A stretch of 64,000 nucleotides of DNA from Branchipolynoe longqiensis (GCA_030323885.1 CM059194.1:7835686-7899685), one strand, 5' to 3'; counted from the first letter of the stretch, positions 1 to 11,551 are shown. The notes: generated by a model from the letters alone, not told the origin. Numbers and translations: made by a program.

Positions 1-2573
1 ACACACACTGACACGCACTGACACATACTGACACATACTGACACACACTGACACACACTGACACACACTGACACACACTGACACACACCGACACACACTG
101 GCATACACTGACACACACTGACACACACTGACACCCACACTGACACACTCGACACACACTGACACACTACTGACACACACTGACACACACTGACACACAC
201 TGACACACACTGACACACACTGACACACACTGACACACACTGACACACTCAGACACACACTGACACACACTGACACACCCACTGACACACACTGACACAC
301 ACTGACACACACTGACACACACTGCCACACACTGCCACACACTGACACACACTGCCATACACTTCCACACACTGCCACACACTGCCACACACTGCCACAC
401 ACTGCCACACACTGACACACACTGACACACACTGCCACACACTGACACACACTGGCACACTGACACACACTGACACACACTGCCACACACTACCACACAC
501 TGCCACACACTGACACACACTGGCATACACTGACACACACTGACACACACTGGCATACACTGACACACACTGACACACACTGGCATACACTGACACACAC
601 TGACACACACTAACACATACTGACACATCCTGGCATACACTGCCACACACTGACACACACTGCCACACACTGACACATACTGATACATACTGACACACAC
701 TGACACACACTGCCATACACTGCCACACACTGCCACACACTGACACACACTGACACACACTGATACATACTGCCACACACTGCCACACACTGCCACACAC
801 TGCCACACACTGCCACACACTGACACATACTGATACATACTGACACACACTGCCACACACTGCCACACACTGCCACACTCTGCCACACACTGCCACACAC
901 TGACACACGCTGACACCCACTGGCATACACTGACACACACTGACACATACTGATACATACTGACACACACTGCCACACACTGCCACACACTGCCACACAC
1001 TGCCACACACTGCCACACACTGACACACTGACACACACTGGCATACACTGACACACACTGACACATACTGGCATACACTGACACACACTGACACACACTG
1101 ACACACACTGACACACACTGACACACACTGACACACACTGCCACACACTGCCACACACTGGCATACACTGACACACACTGACACACACTGACACACACTG
1201 ACACACACTGCCACACACTGACATGCACTGACACATACTGATGCATACTGACACACACTGACACACCCTGACACACAATGACACACACTGCCACACACTG
1301 GCAGACACTGACATACACTGACATACACTGACACACACTGCCACACACTGACACACACTGACACACACTGACACACACTGACACACATTGGCATACACTT
1401 ACACACTGACACACATTGACACACACTGACACACACTGCCACACACTGACACACACTGACACACACTGACACACACTGACACACACTGACATAGACTGAC
1501 ACACACTGCCACACACTGACACACACTGACACCCACTGACACCCACTGGCATACACTGAAACACACTGACACACTGACACACACTGACACACACTGACAC
1601 ACACTGGCATACACTGACACACACTGACACACACTGGCATACACTGGCACACACTGACGCACACTGACACACACTGCCACACACTGGCATACACTGACAC
1701 ACACTGACACACACTGCCACACACTGCCACACACTGCCACACACTGCCACACACTGCCACACACTGACACATACTGACACATACTGACACACACTGACAC
1801 ATACTGCCACACACTGCCACACCCTGCCACACACTGCCACACACTGACACCCACTGGCATACACTGACACACACTGACACACACCGACAAACACTGGCAT
1901 ACACTGACACACACTGACACGCACTGACACATACTGACACATACTGACACACACTGACACACACTGACACACACTGACACACACTGACACACACCGACAC
2001 ACACTGGCATACACTGACACACACTGACACATACTGACACATACTGACACATACTGACACACACTGACACATACTGACACATACTGACACATACTGACAC
2101 ACACTGACACACTCAGACACACACTGACACACACTGACACACACTGAAACACACTGACACACACTGACACAAACTGACACACACTGACACACTCAGACAC
2201 ACACTGCCACACTCAGACACACACTGACACACACTGACACACACTGACACACACTGACACACACTGACACACACTGACACACACTGAAACACACTGACAC
2301 ATACTGACACACTCAGACACACACTGACACACACTGACACACACTGACACACACTGACACACACTGACACACACTGACACACACTGACACACACTGACAC
2401 ACACTGACACACACTGACACACACTGACACACTCTGACACACACTGACACACTCAGACACACACTGACACACACTGACACACACTGACACACACTGACAC
2501 ACACTGACACACTCAGACACACACTGACACACTGACATACCACACACTAACACACACTGACACACTCACACCC
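1..2573. repeat. Decanucleotide minisatellite (ACACACACTG)n
   Basis: About 257 head-to-tail copies of a 10-bp unit ACACACACTG, running off the left edge. Local variants (CTGCCACACA, CTGGCATACA, CTGACACATA) form short blocks, and a few units have lost two bases. The minus strand stays open for hundreds of codons in several frames only because the unit has no stop codon, so the Cys/Val/Ser/Gln-rich peptides are artefacts. There is no promoter, start context or codon variation that would suggest a gene. Confidence 0.97.
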
Positions 2574-2750
2574 ACCGACCCATCTACATAACAGTCACTC
2601 TAATCACGAGTAATGGCTGCTTTGTAACTTGTTCAGACTTGCTACGACTTGCTACGACTTGCTACGACTTACTACGACTTCATAATACTTGTTTATTGCC
2701 GGTCCAGCCAGTCTCAAGCATGCCTCTGATTTTGACTAGAAATCCCACTA
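2574..2750. other. Short spacer with a small 10-bp repeat
   Basis: Mostly unique sequence. It holds about five copies of GACTTGCTAC at roughly 2634-2682. No gene is seen. Confidence 0.6.
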
Positions 2751-3232
2751 TGGATATGGTGGGGTGGTGAGGGGGTGGTGAGGGGGTGGTGAGGGTGTGG
2801 GTATGGATGTGGTAGGATGATGAGGGTGTGGTGAGGGTGTGGGTATGGTGGGGTGGGATGGTGAGGGGGTGGTGAGGGCATGGGTATGGATGTGGTGGGG
2901 TGGTGAGGGGTGGTCAGGGCATGGGTATGGATGTGGTGGGACGGTGAGGGGGTGGTAAGGGTGTGGGTATGGATGTGGTGGGGTGGTGAGGGGGTGGTGA
3001 GGGTGTTGGTATGGATGTGGTGGGGTGGCGAGGGTGGTGCTGAGGGTGTGGGTATGGATGTGGTTGGGTGGTGAGGGTGTTGGTATGGATCTGGTGGGGT
3101 GGTGAGGGGGTGGTGAGGGTGTTGGTATGGATGTGGTGGTGTGGTGAGGGGGTGGTGAGGGTATGGGTATGGCTATGGTGGTGTGGTGAGGGGGTGGGTG
3201 GGTATGGATGTGATGGGGTGGTGAGGGGGTGC
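2751..3232. repeat. G/T-rich minisatellite (GGTGAGGGGGTGGTGAGGG-type)
   Basis: Irregular repeats of about 35 bp built from GGTGAGGG, GTGGGTATGGATGTGGTGGGG and variants. The G-runs are on the plus strand. The Pro/His/Thr-rich minus-strand frame is a repeat artefact. Confidence 0.9.
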
Positions 3233-3655
3233 AACCAGTAGATAACCATTAATCTGTTAGTGAGAGGTGGTAGGGTACCAGTGAATAAGTAGATAACCAT
3301 TAATCTGTTAGTGAGAGGTGGTAGGGTTCCAGTGAATATATTAGATAACCATTAATCTATTAATGAGATGTGGTAGGGTACCAGTGAATACATTAGATAA
3401 CCATTAATCTGTTAGTGAGAGGTGGTAGGGTGCCAGTGAATACAGTAGATAACCATTAATCTGTTAGTGAGAGGTGGTAGGGCACCAGTGAATACATTAG
3501 ATAACCATTAATCTGTTAGTGAGAGGTGGTGGGGTACCAGTGAATACATTAGATAACCGTTAATCTGATAGTAAGCGGTGGTGGGGTACCAGTTGTATGC
3601 TACATCAACTAACTGTTAAACTGCTAGTCAGATACGGTCAGGGTACCAGTGGATA
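3233..3655. repeat. 52-bp tandem array (AGATAACCATTAATCTGTTA core)
   Basis: About eight units of 52 bp, each with ATAACCATTAATCTGTTAGT followed by GAGAGGTGGTAGGGTACCAG. Units diverge toward the right end, which is usual at array edges. Confidence 0.93.
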
Positions 3656-4063
3656 TTACATTGATGCTGAGCACCTAATGTCCAGCACCCATGTAGCGTG
3701 ACCTAAATTATCAAGTGACCAAGCCGAGATCAAGCTCTTCGGGCCTCTGCAGTCTCAGTGGCGGCGTTCCATTTTAAATTATCAGACCACTTGCTGGGCG
3801 GATCAAGTCAAAGCGAGTTGATCCAGTTACGCAGCCCTACTCATCTCAGACGCTGAGGTTTTATTGTGTTGTAACGGCGTCGCCCCAATGCCGGATTTAT
3901 CCATAGCCGTGGCAGGCTGAAGCCGAGGGCCTCAAAATCTAGGGGAGGGGGCTCTGGCCGAGGTGCATTATATATTTGACCCTGTAATAGTCCTTCGGGA
4001 AGGGCCTCATAAGTGGAATAGCTGAGGGCCACTCTTCATCTAAATCTGGCACTCCGTTGTCCC
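3656..4063. other. No recognisable gene; flank of a MITE
   Basis: Apparently unique DNA. A 63-codon minus-strand frame (3841-4032) is Pro-rich and matches nothing I recognise. The 706-bp MITE that follows split this sequence from its continuation at 4774. Confidence 0.4.
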
Positions 4064-4067
4064 TTAA

Positions 4068-4773
4068 GGGGCTGTCACATTACGACGCATCGCGCCAACA
4101 TATGGTGACGTATGTGATTTTTGCCAGCTACATCGGGATATGTTGTTATCTGTTAAGCGTGCGTTAGGTGCTCATTGGTATACGTCAATGTACGTCAACG
4201 TTTGTCAAGATACGGCATTGCACGTCAGGGGGTCGGCAAAGTTTTGTGCATGCACAAAACTTTCGACATACGACAACATTCAATAAGTGTGGATTTTGCC
4301 TCAGCCATACTTTTTTATATGTTAGGCGTACGTCGATATACGTTAGGCCTATGTTAGACAAATGTTGTTCACTACATTACACTACATTGATCTACATTAA
4401 AGGCAGTGGCAACACACAGTCCGCGTACTGATAACGTATAGATAATGTATGTCTAATGTACGTCTAACATATGTCTAACATATGTTTAGCGTTTCTCCAG
4501 CGTGTCTTGACGTATGGAACGTATGAGGTGTAGTTCTGGCGATCGAATAACATATATAATGTTCACCGGCATTCTGGAAATGTACCGTGAGCGTAATTCG
4601 AGCATTTTTCGCCCGGAAGCACATTAGCCATACATTGGTCATACGTTGGCCATATGCTATGTATACGGTATGTATACTTTCAACTTTGTCCCCCGCGCTG
4701 AAAAGTTTGACGTTTCTCAATACAAAAAAGTTGGCCGTGCACTTGCAAGATGCGTCGTAATGTGACAGAGCCT
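4068..4773. mobile_element. M1-type MITE, 706 bp, with TTAA target duplication
   Basis: Left end GGGGCTGTCACATTACGACG; the right end read on the opposite strand is AGGCTCTGTCACATTACGAC, so about 24 bp of terminal inverted repeat is visible. Both sides carry TTAA (4064-4067 and 4774-4777). TTAA targets are typical of piggyBac and Kolobok transposons; which applies is inference. The interior is full of TACGTC/GACGTA-type words and has no transposase frame, so it is non-autonomous. Confidence 0.85.
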
Positions 4774-4806
4774 TTAAGACCGGTCCCTGAGACGGGGCGG
4801 GTTGAC

Positions 4807-4925
4807 GCCGCTAGGACTTTTTTAAAATTTTTAATTTTTTTTTTATTGAGGCTGTATTTATACTGTCCATAGCATATAAGCCTGGGTATTCAGGCTTGTT
4901 TTCAATGCTGGCCAGCTGTAGTGGA
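4807..4925 (-). mobile_element. LINE-C 3' end fragment
   Basis: On the minus strand it reads CTGGCCAGCATTGAAAACAA, a CCYGGGTAYYCRGGCT-like core, GCTATGGACAGTATAAATAC and then an A-rich end. The same segment occurs at 13618, 21232 and 21468. The A-rich end and repeated 5' truncation fit a non-LTR retrotransposon tail. The parent protein is not visible here. Confidence 0.6.
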
Positions 4926-5321
4926 CTTCCGGTCCAAGCAGTCGAGTCTCGCACTCGGCTGTTCGCTGACGGGTCCGATGCCGACCACCATTTTAGTTTT
5001 TCACAGCTGTAACTTTTATTGGGTAAATTGGTTTTTATTCATATGAGTAGGGTCTTTTTTTCTCAGCGCTGTGGCTTTGGATTTCTGGTTATTAGTGATT
5101 CACCACATGTACACCGGATCTTTGTGTGTTGCAAACTCTGTAGCAAAGTATGCTGTAAAATGGACTGAGAAATGTGTTGCAAAATGCACTGCAAAATATG
5201 CTGCAAAATGTATTGCAAACTGTGTGGCAAATTAGAAAAATGTGTTGCAAAATAGCAAAGCTTGCTGTGAAATTGTGAATTGTTGTAGCCTTGGGCTGGC
5301 TATAATTAAAGTTGCATAGAC
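4926..5321. other. Low-complexity TTGCAAAATG-like stretch; no gene
   Basis: From about 5130 to 5275 there are loosely repeated words (TGTGTTGCAAAAT, CTGCAAAATATG). The rest is unique. I see no gene. Confidence 0.5.
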
Positions 5322-5733
5322 TGTCGATAAAAGATTCACCCTGCACTTGTAGTACACGGGGGAATGACAACATAGTATAAATACGGGTGAAAATAGCTTT
5401 AGTATGGAAGAGGAAGTAGAATGCCTGCCTCCAGTATCAAATGGGTACTTATATCGACACAGAGTTGGTGAAATGGGAGAGAATGCAAAAAGACAAGATG
5501 GCGGCCATAGAACGCCATCGATTTCACCTTTAAATTCTATTAAACTATATGTTTTATTATATTTTTCAACTCAAAGGTAGCGGGAAAATATTAAGACATA
5601 TATAAAGAATAAGTATTGCTTTTTAGATTGTGGATTTAGGTTCTCATTTCATTTCCCCGCTTCTTCGACAGCTTTTATATAGGGTTGGTATTCACCCATG
5701 TACTGCGAGTACCGGGTGAATCCTTTATCTACA
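5322..5733. mobile_element. MITE with GATTCACCC inverted termini, about 412 bp
   Basis: Left end TGTCGATAAAAGATTCACCC; right end on the other strand TGTAGATAAAGGATTCACCC. Similarity continues inward for about 48 bp (AGTACACGGGGGAAT against AGTACATGGGTGAAT). No coding capacity is seen. The middle contains ACAAGATGGCGG, also found near 33466. No clear target duplication. Confidence 0.7.
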
Positions 5734-5823
5734 TAGACTGATGAAGGAATCACATTTCCTAAAAGAGACACTCACTGTTTGATCCAACACATCCACCTTA
5801 GACCCTGGTGCACTCATTAAGCG

Positions 5824-6149
5824 ACTGGGCGCGGTAGCCTAATCGGTAGAGCGTGGGCCTCGCGTGTGGAAGGTCAGGAGTACGGTTCCTGGTCGAGTCA
5901 AACCAATGACTTTTAAATTGATACTTATCGCTTCCTAGCCTGGCGCTCGGCATTAATAGGATATGGCAAAGGACTGGTTAGCTCAGTGTCAGGATACTGT
6001 CGCTGAGTTGGGTTTTGGGTCATGGTGCCGGTGGACTGATTTCCCAGTGGGGTGGCACTATAATGTTGCCATGAGTGCAAACTGTCAAAGTCAGTACCCA
6101 TCCTGATATGACCTTTGATGTTGCTAGGTCGTAAAACAACAACAAACAA
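5824..6149 (+). mobile_element. SINE1, full length (326 bp) with 12-bp target duplication
   Basis: tRNA-derived SINE flanked by ACTCATTAAGCG on both sides (5812-5823 and 6150-6161), which fixes its ends. The head has an A-box-like TAGCCTAATCGG; the B box is degenerate here but reads GAGTTCGAATCCCG in the copy at 40413. The body contains GGATATGGCAAAGGACTGG, CAGTGGGGTGGCACTATAA and the tail GTCGTAAAACAACAACAAAC. Pol III transcription from the boxes is family knowledge. Other copies or pieces occur about fifteen times in the window. Confidence 0.9.
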
Positions 6150-6194
6150 ACTCATTAAGCGTTTATTGCAGGTTGGTAGACCATAATCCTATGG

Positions 6195-6245
6195 CATAAC
6201 TGTCCTGATATGACCTTAGATGTAAAACGACAACAACCAAGCAAC
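6195..6245 (+). mobile_element. SINE1 3' tail, truncated
   Basis: The segment CTGTCCTGATATGACCTTAG followed by ATGTAAAACGACAACAACC matches the SINE1 tail. It lies just downstream of the full-length copy. Confidence 0.7.
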
Positions 6246-6321
6246 CAACCTATGCCATGATTCTATGCTTCTGTGCTCTATAGGGTTATATCGAAGCCCT
6301 GTCAGTGCTGGCTGAACTAAC

Positions 6322-6692
6322 TCAAAGACCTTATAATACTAAGACGGCTCACTCTCTATCTCTCCCAGGGTAATGCCACCTTGTGGTGGGTTTGATCAGC
6401 CCGGCTGCTGGTTGCCGTTTCACATGTAAACACATACAATTATATTATACACGAGATAGGTAAGTATGAATACACATCAATCTGAAATTGCTCTGAACAA
6501 ATACACATCATTGCCAGCATCATCATCATCACCATCATCACACATCTTTCACATTCGTATATACATTTATACATATAATATAGCATTTATACATATAATA
6601 TAGAGAACAGCCAGCGCACCAAGTGGTGGGTTTGATCATTTTGATTACACAGTACAGGCTGAGTGAGCCGTCTTAGTATTATAGGATCTTTG
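6322..6692. mobile_element. M4 MITE, uninterrupted copy (about 371 bp)
   Basis: Left end TCAAAGACCTTATAATACTA, then AGACGGCTCACTC; the right end is its complement (GAGTGAGCCGTCTTAGTATT...TCTTTGA). CTAAC flanks both sides, a possible target duplication. The inside has an ATCATC run and a CACCTTGTGGTGGGTTTGAT block near each end. No protein. This copy is the empty-site control for the LINE-A insertion in its relative at 56713-57501. Confidence 0.85.
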
Positions 6693-6851
6693 ACTAACTA
6701 TAACACAGCAGGAACAACCAACATCAGCACTCTCCCCCCACATACTCATTTGCACCGACTTAAAAACCAGGCAAAGGTGTGCTTGGAGAGCATTTGTCGG
6801 AGCACAGCTCCAGTCTCAGCAGCCTATTCCGGGTACATTTAAGAACACTAG

Positions 6852-7206
6852 GGCAATAGACCCCACCAGTTGAGCTAGTGACATCTATTGGCAGAATCTG
6901 GAACCACTCTATTCGGGTACATTCCATGAGTGCCTATGATTTCACATGCTATCTCCATAAAGAATGCCTGGAAAAATAATAAAATGCCTGATTAAATTCA
7001 GATATTCATATTGCAAGAGGATTCAAGCTCTTATCCTTGTATTATATGCACACACAAAAGACAACTATATTGTATTTTCCTTCTGGAATTTCACTGCCGT
7101 TCTCTTCACGTATTACACCCCTCCAGTTAAGCTAGTGACATCTATTGGCAGAATCTGGAAGCACTCTATTCGGGTACTTTCCAGCTTAACTGGTGGGGTC
7201 TATTGT
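6852..7206. mobile_element. M5 MITE with an internal duplication
   Basis: The ends are CAATAGACCCCACCAGTTGA (left) and its near complement CAGCTTAACTGGTGGGGTCTATTG (right; the first bases belong to the inner segment). A block starting CTAGTGACATCTATTGGCAG and ending CTCTATTCGGGTAC appears as a direct repeat near both ends (about 6874-6925 and 7131-7180). No coding capacity. Confidence 0.75.
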
Positions 7207-7507
7207 ATTTTAATTTAGTGCAACTGCTTTAGAGAGCACATTAATTAACTCCCCATCCACATTCTTGCAGGAAGACAAGTGAGAGCTGATGGGGCATCAT
7301 TTATATTTACTACCTACAACTGTTGGTACTCTGCTGTGCAGTAGTTCATCTTGTCCTTCAGAGGTTGTTATGGAAACGAGGCTCCGCAATGGCGTCTGAG
7401 GAGAAACCATTTTGAATTAAAGACAAACGGACGCCACAGCCTAGACGTCACAGCGCAGAGTCTGCAGACTTATTTGTCGATTTATGAGATCTGCGTGGGA
7501 AAAGTTT
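7207..7507. other. No recognisable feature
   Basis: Unique-looking DNA with somewhat higher CpG between 7370 and 7470. No supported gene. Confidence 0.4.
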
Positions 7508-7690
7508 TGGTTGTTGGATTTTTACGTCCTGGCAACATCTAAGGTCATATCAGGAATCGACTTGTGACAGTGCGCACTCATGGGTGACTTTACAGTGCTG
7601 CCCCACTGGGAGACCAGACCGCCAAGACCATGAGACGATATCCCACTCAGTCACAGTATCCTGACACTGCACTGGCACTGCAACCGGTGA
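7508..7690 (-). mobile_element. SINE1, 3' part, reverse orientation
   Basis: The plus strand shows the complemented SINE1 tail and body: TTTTTACGTCCTGGCAACAT, CACTCATGGGTGACTTTACA, CAGTGCTGCCCCACTGGGAG and ATATCCCACTCAGTCACAGT. The tRNA-like head is missing (5' truncated). Confidence 0.85.
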
Positions 7691-8780
7691 TCTGTGGTTG
7701 TGTAGTGAGGTCAGAAGGCTTCAATTTCCCAAAACACTACAAATTGATGTTAATATTGAGGGTAAGTTCTCCTCTGTGTGCAATAGAACTGCCTCTTCAT
7801 TAACAAATTAATGTTAATATTGAGGGTGAGTTCCCCTCTGTGTGCAATAGAAGTCCACCTTTATTAACATATTTGTTGTTAATGTTGAGTGTGAGTTCCC
7901 CTCTGTGTGCAAAAGAAGTGCCTCTTCATTAACAAATTGATGTTAATATTGAGGGTAAGTTCCCTTCTGTGTGTAATGGACGTCCATCTTTATTAACACA
8001 TTTATTGTTAATGCTGAGGGTGACTTCCAGTCTGCATGCAATAGAAGTCCCTCTTCATTAACAAATTGATGTTAATATTGAGGGTGAGCTCCCCTTAGTG
8101 TGCAATGGAAGTCCATCTTTATTAACACATTTGTTGTTAATGCTGAGGGTGAGTTCCGGTCTGTGTGCAATGGAAGTCCATCTTTATTAACACATTTATT
8201 GTTAATGCTCAGGGTGAGTTCCCATCTCCATGCAATAGAAGTGCCTCTTCATTAACAAATTAATGTTAATATTGAGGGTGAGTTCCCCTCAGTCTGCAAT
8301 GGAAGTCCATCTTTATTAACACATTTGTTGTTAATGCTGAGGGTGAGTTCCCCTCTGTGTGCAATAAAAGTGCCTCTTCATTAACAAATTGATGTTAATA
8401 TTGAGGGTGAGTTCCCCTCTGTCTGCAATGGAAGTCCATCTTTATTAACACATTTGTTGTTAATGCTCAGGGTGAGTTCCATTCTGTGTACAATAGAAGT
8501 GCCTCTTCATTAACAAATTAATGTTAATATTGAGGGTGAGTTCCCCTCTGTGTGCAATGGAAGTCCATCTTTATTAACACATTTATTGTTAATGCTCAGG
8601 GTGAGTTCCGGTCTGAATGCAATAGAAGTGCCTCTTCATTAACACATTAATGTCAATATTGAGGGTGAGTTCCCGTCTGTGTGCAATGGAAGTCCATCTT
8701 TATTAACACATTTGTTGTTAATGCTCAGGGTGAGTTCTATTCTGCATGCACAATAAGTGCCTCTTCATTAACAAATTGAT
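7691..8780. repeat. Dimeric 64/65-bp tandem array (129-bp period)
   Basis: Two monomer types alternate. Type A contains AACAAATTGATGTTAATATT and type B AACACATTTGTTGTTAATGC; both continue into GAGGGTGAGTTCC and end at a CTTCATTA or CTTTATTA word. Together they give a 129-bp period over about eight dimers. Each monomer carries AGGGTGAGTTC, which resembles a vertebrate-type splice donor, probably by chance. Confidence 0.95.
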
Positions 8781-9152
8781 GTTGCTTGTTATTTGATAAT
8801 GGACTACCATGAATGAGGCAGTGGAGTAGTCACACGCATGCTGCCATCACGCCCCCCCCTCCCCCCATCACCCACCAGCAGTATTGTTGCCTGCTGCTTT
8901 ACCATGCACACAGGCACACGCAGGTAACTTGATTATGTCAGGGAGCCTCAGTTGTCCAATCGCTAGGACCCTCGCCACAGAATGGCATGAACGTGGGCTC
9001 GGGCCTGCTCTAAGCATTGTGTACCATATGTAAAACAAGACGTCTTGACGCGTTGACTTATGTACAGCGAGTGATTCTTTATTAGGGATCAAGGTACAAA
9101 CCACTGGCGGGTCACATGACCCGTAACGCGGCCTCTGTCGTCTGCTAGCCTT
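8781..9152. other. No supported gene; possible LTR remnant
   Basis: Contains a short C-run (8851-8867), TTCTTTATTAGGGATCAAGG and GGGTCACATGAC. A similar TTTATTTAACC...GGGTCACGTGAC arrangement lies near 58700, which hints at a shared LTR family. This is weak. Confidence 0.3.
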
Positions 9153-9155
9153 CAG

Positions 9156-10044
9156 GGCCCGTATGCATGGGGCGGTGGTAGCGCTTTACCCCTGGGGGTA
9201 GCGGGGATATCCGGGGTAGCGGCGAAAAGTCGCTATGCATGTGACCGGGGAATGCAAACCCCGGGGGTAAAAGTCGGGTAAGCTACCCCCACTCCGTAGC
9301 AGGTATAAGGGTGGTGGTAGGGACGACTCGGGCCAAATCTATCGAATGCGATCATATTTAACAGAATTACATACGCAAATCGTGAAATTTCATTAAATTA
9401 ACCCTAAATTCGAAGCAATATTAACGTAGCAGCTACATCGGCGGCGTTATTCATATTGTCGAATCGACGAATGTAAAGTAAACAAATCGTCGACGTCGAT
9501 ATCCATACTGTCGCACATCGCCGCCGCCGCCGCCGCCGAATCGGCGGCAATATATTAGGCCCAAATCTACTCAATGCTATCATATTTAAGAGAATTACAT
9601 ACGCAGTAAGTGAAATTTTATCAATTTAACCCTAAATTCGAACCATTATTAAGGCTACCGCCACATTGGTGGTGATATTAATAGTGTCGAATCGATGAAT
9701 GTAAAGTAAACAAATTGCCGCCGCCGCCGCGACGTCGATATCCATACTGGCATAACGCCAGCGGCAATGCTTTATGCCCAAATCTATTGAATGCGATCAT
9801 ATTTAACAGAATTACATACTCAAATCGTGAAATTTCATTAAATTAACCCTAAATTCGAAGCAATATTAACGTAGCAGCTACATCTGCGGCATTATTCATA
9901 TTGTCGAATCGACGAATGCAAACAAGCAGAGAGGGATTTGGCTCCGTGCATACCCCGTGACACATTTCTAATCCCCAGCGATAGCTACCCTGAACTCGGT
10001 CCTTACCACCGGGGGCGATAAATAATTCTTCAGGCATACGGGCC
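9156..10044. mobile_element. M2 MITE, 889 bp, with three internal direct subrepeats
   Basis: The ends are GGCCCGTATGC and its complement GCATACGGGCC, flanked by CAG on both sides (9153-9155 and 10045-10047). Outer arms are rich in GGTGGTAGCG/ACCCCCGGGG. The inside holds three direct copies of a module beginning AAATCTATYSAATGC, then GATCATATTTAACAGAATTA, starting near 9336, 9565 and 9780 (spacing 217-228 bp). The modules include runs of CCGCCGCCG and GTCGAATCGACGAATG. No transposase frame. Superfamily unknown. Confidence 0.85.
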
Positions 10045-10093
10045 CAGGTCTCACATACCAATATATTACACCATGTGTACTTTTCTTAATTCT

Positions 10094-10452
10094 TTAAAGC
10101 TGCATAGTCCGATGAAATCATCAAATTTTCAAAACCAAAACAATGATCTAAATTTGATTCTACAGATCTAGCTTAGATACTGATGCACTTATTAAGCATT
10201 TGTCACCACACGGAAGGGAATAAATAGCGAGACAATTGAATAGATCATGTTACTGCAGAATGCTATGGTGTCAGAGCTTTGGCAAGCTTGGCAAAATTAA
10301 TTTTGCATGGTTGCACTTCAAATATCTCAAAAGTTAGCAATTTAAAATAAAAGTTACTTCAAGCTAAAGTAAGGTACATAATAATGATAAACCAAATGTA
10401 TTTATCTCAGACAATTTCTGAAACTCAAAACCATCGCACTATGCAACTTTAA
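10094..10452. mobile_element. M3 MITE, complete copy (about 359 bp)
   Basis: Left end TTAAAGCTGCATAGTCCGAT; the right end on the other strand is TTAAAGTTGCATAGTGCGAT (two mismatches in 21). It is AT-rich with no coding frame. It serves as the reference for the interrupted copy that follows. Confidence 0.85.
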
Positions 10453-10590
10453 TTAAACAAAAAAATCACATTTGTTTTTGAAGCTGCAAAGTCCGTTGAA
10501 AGCATCAAGTTTTCAAAACTAAAACACTTTTTATATCTAGATTTGATTCTATGTATCTAACTTAGATACTGATTCACTTCTCAAGCACTT

Positions 10591-11107
10591 TGTAAAATGG
10601 CTAAATCTCGAATCTGTGGTTGTGTAGGCAGGCTATAGTGAAATCAATACAGACAAAGAGAAAGGAAGAGTATAAAGTGTACAGGAAGAGAGAGAGTCAA
10701 GCCCTCTGGTTTATTATTGATATGGTTACATGGGTTCATTGTAGAGTATCACCCCACCCCTTTCCCCCAATGAGAAACAAGCATTCTTGGCCCTACCAAT
10801 AGGGATCCAGCATTCCTGGTCCCCATGGCTACCAGGGGTCCGCCCACCACCATCAAGCTGTGTGGCCCCATGGCCACCACCAACCTTGTCCCCTGAGTGT
10901 GGTGATCCTACCCAGCAGAGAGGGAGGGGGTAGGCCCTGAGTGCCCCTTACACACAGCCCAGCCAGCACCACTATGTCTATTTACATTCCACTCAGGCAC
11001 CGCCAGCACTTACATATATATACACATACATGTCCTTGGTCATGTACACCTGTTTAGTAATAGAACATTTGCATTCCCCCAGATGCCGTAAATTGGAATA
11101 TTTTACA
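10591..11107 (+). mobile_element. Solo LTR, 517 bp, with 4-bp target duplication
   Basis: Starts TGTAAAATGG and ends GGAATATTTTACA, the TG...CA rule of LTRs with a short inverted repeat, flanked by ACTT on both sides (10587-10590 and 11108-11111). It contains CTCTGGTTTATTATTGATAT, which could be near a polyadenylation region. A related LTR lies at 44798-45304 on the minus strand, and a more diverged one near 12979. No internal retrotransposon coding region is attached, so recombination between LTRs is the likely origin. Confidence 0.8.
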
Positions 11108-11279
11108 ACTTGTTGCCACAATGAAGAGCATACTAAGTCAATTTAACAAAACTTGTTACTGCAGAAGTCTATGGTGTCAGAGTTTTGGCATGCTTGCCAA
11201 CATTAATTTAGCATGTTTGCACTTCAAATATCCCAAAGGTTTTCCATTTAAAATGAAAGTTACTTCAAACTAATGTTTA

Positions 11280-11533
11280 GGCTCTGTCACACATCACTAG
11301 ATTGGGGAAACGGAAAGAAACCGAACGAAGTCTGTTGATATTCGGCAAAGTCCGGTTTGTGTCCGTTGCATATCCGTTGATATCCGTTGATATCCGTTGC
11401 TATCCGGCCCGATCCATTAAAGTTTTGAGCATGCACACCCATCTCTAACCATTTCAAGTCCGAATAACACCGGACTAGAATATTCTTTGTCCGGTTCTGT
11501 CCGTTGCTCAATCCGCCATAGTTTGACAGGCAC
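11280..11533. mobile_element. M1 MITE, about 254 bp
   Basis: Left end GGCTCTGTCACACATCACTA; the right end on the other strand is GTGCCTGTCAAAC. Flanks are TTTA (left) and TTAA (right), which I read as a TTAA duplication with one change. It contains several TATCCGTTGATATCCGTTG repeats and shares CCGGTTTGTGTCCGT with the copy at 33725. Confidence 0.75.
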
Positions 11534-11551
11534 TTAAGGTAGATAATAACT

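Noticed and set aside
167..2565. Long Cys/Val/Ser/Gln-rich reading frames on the minus strand
   Set aside because: They are pure translations of a 10-bp repeat without a stop codon and are open in several frames at once.
3841..4032. Small Pro-rich protein on the minus strand
   Set aside because: Sixty-three codons with no known domain. It lies in repeat-flanked DNA and could be chance.
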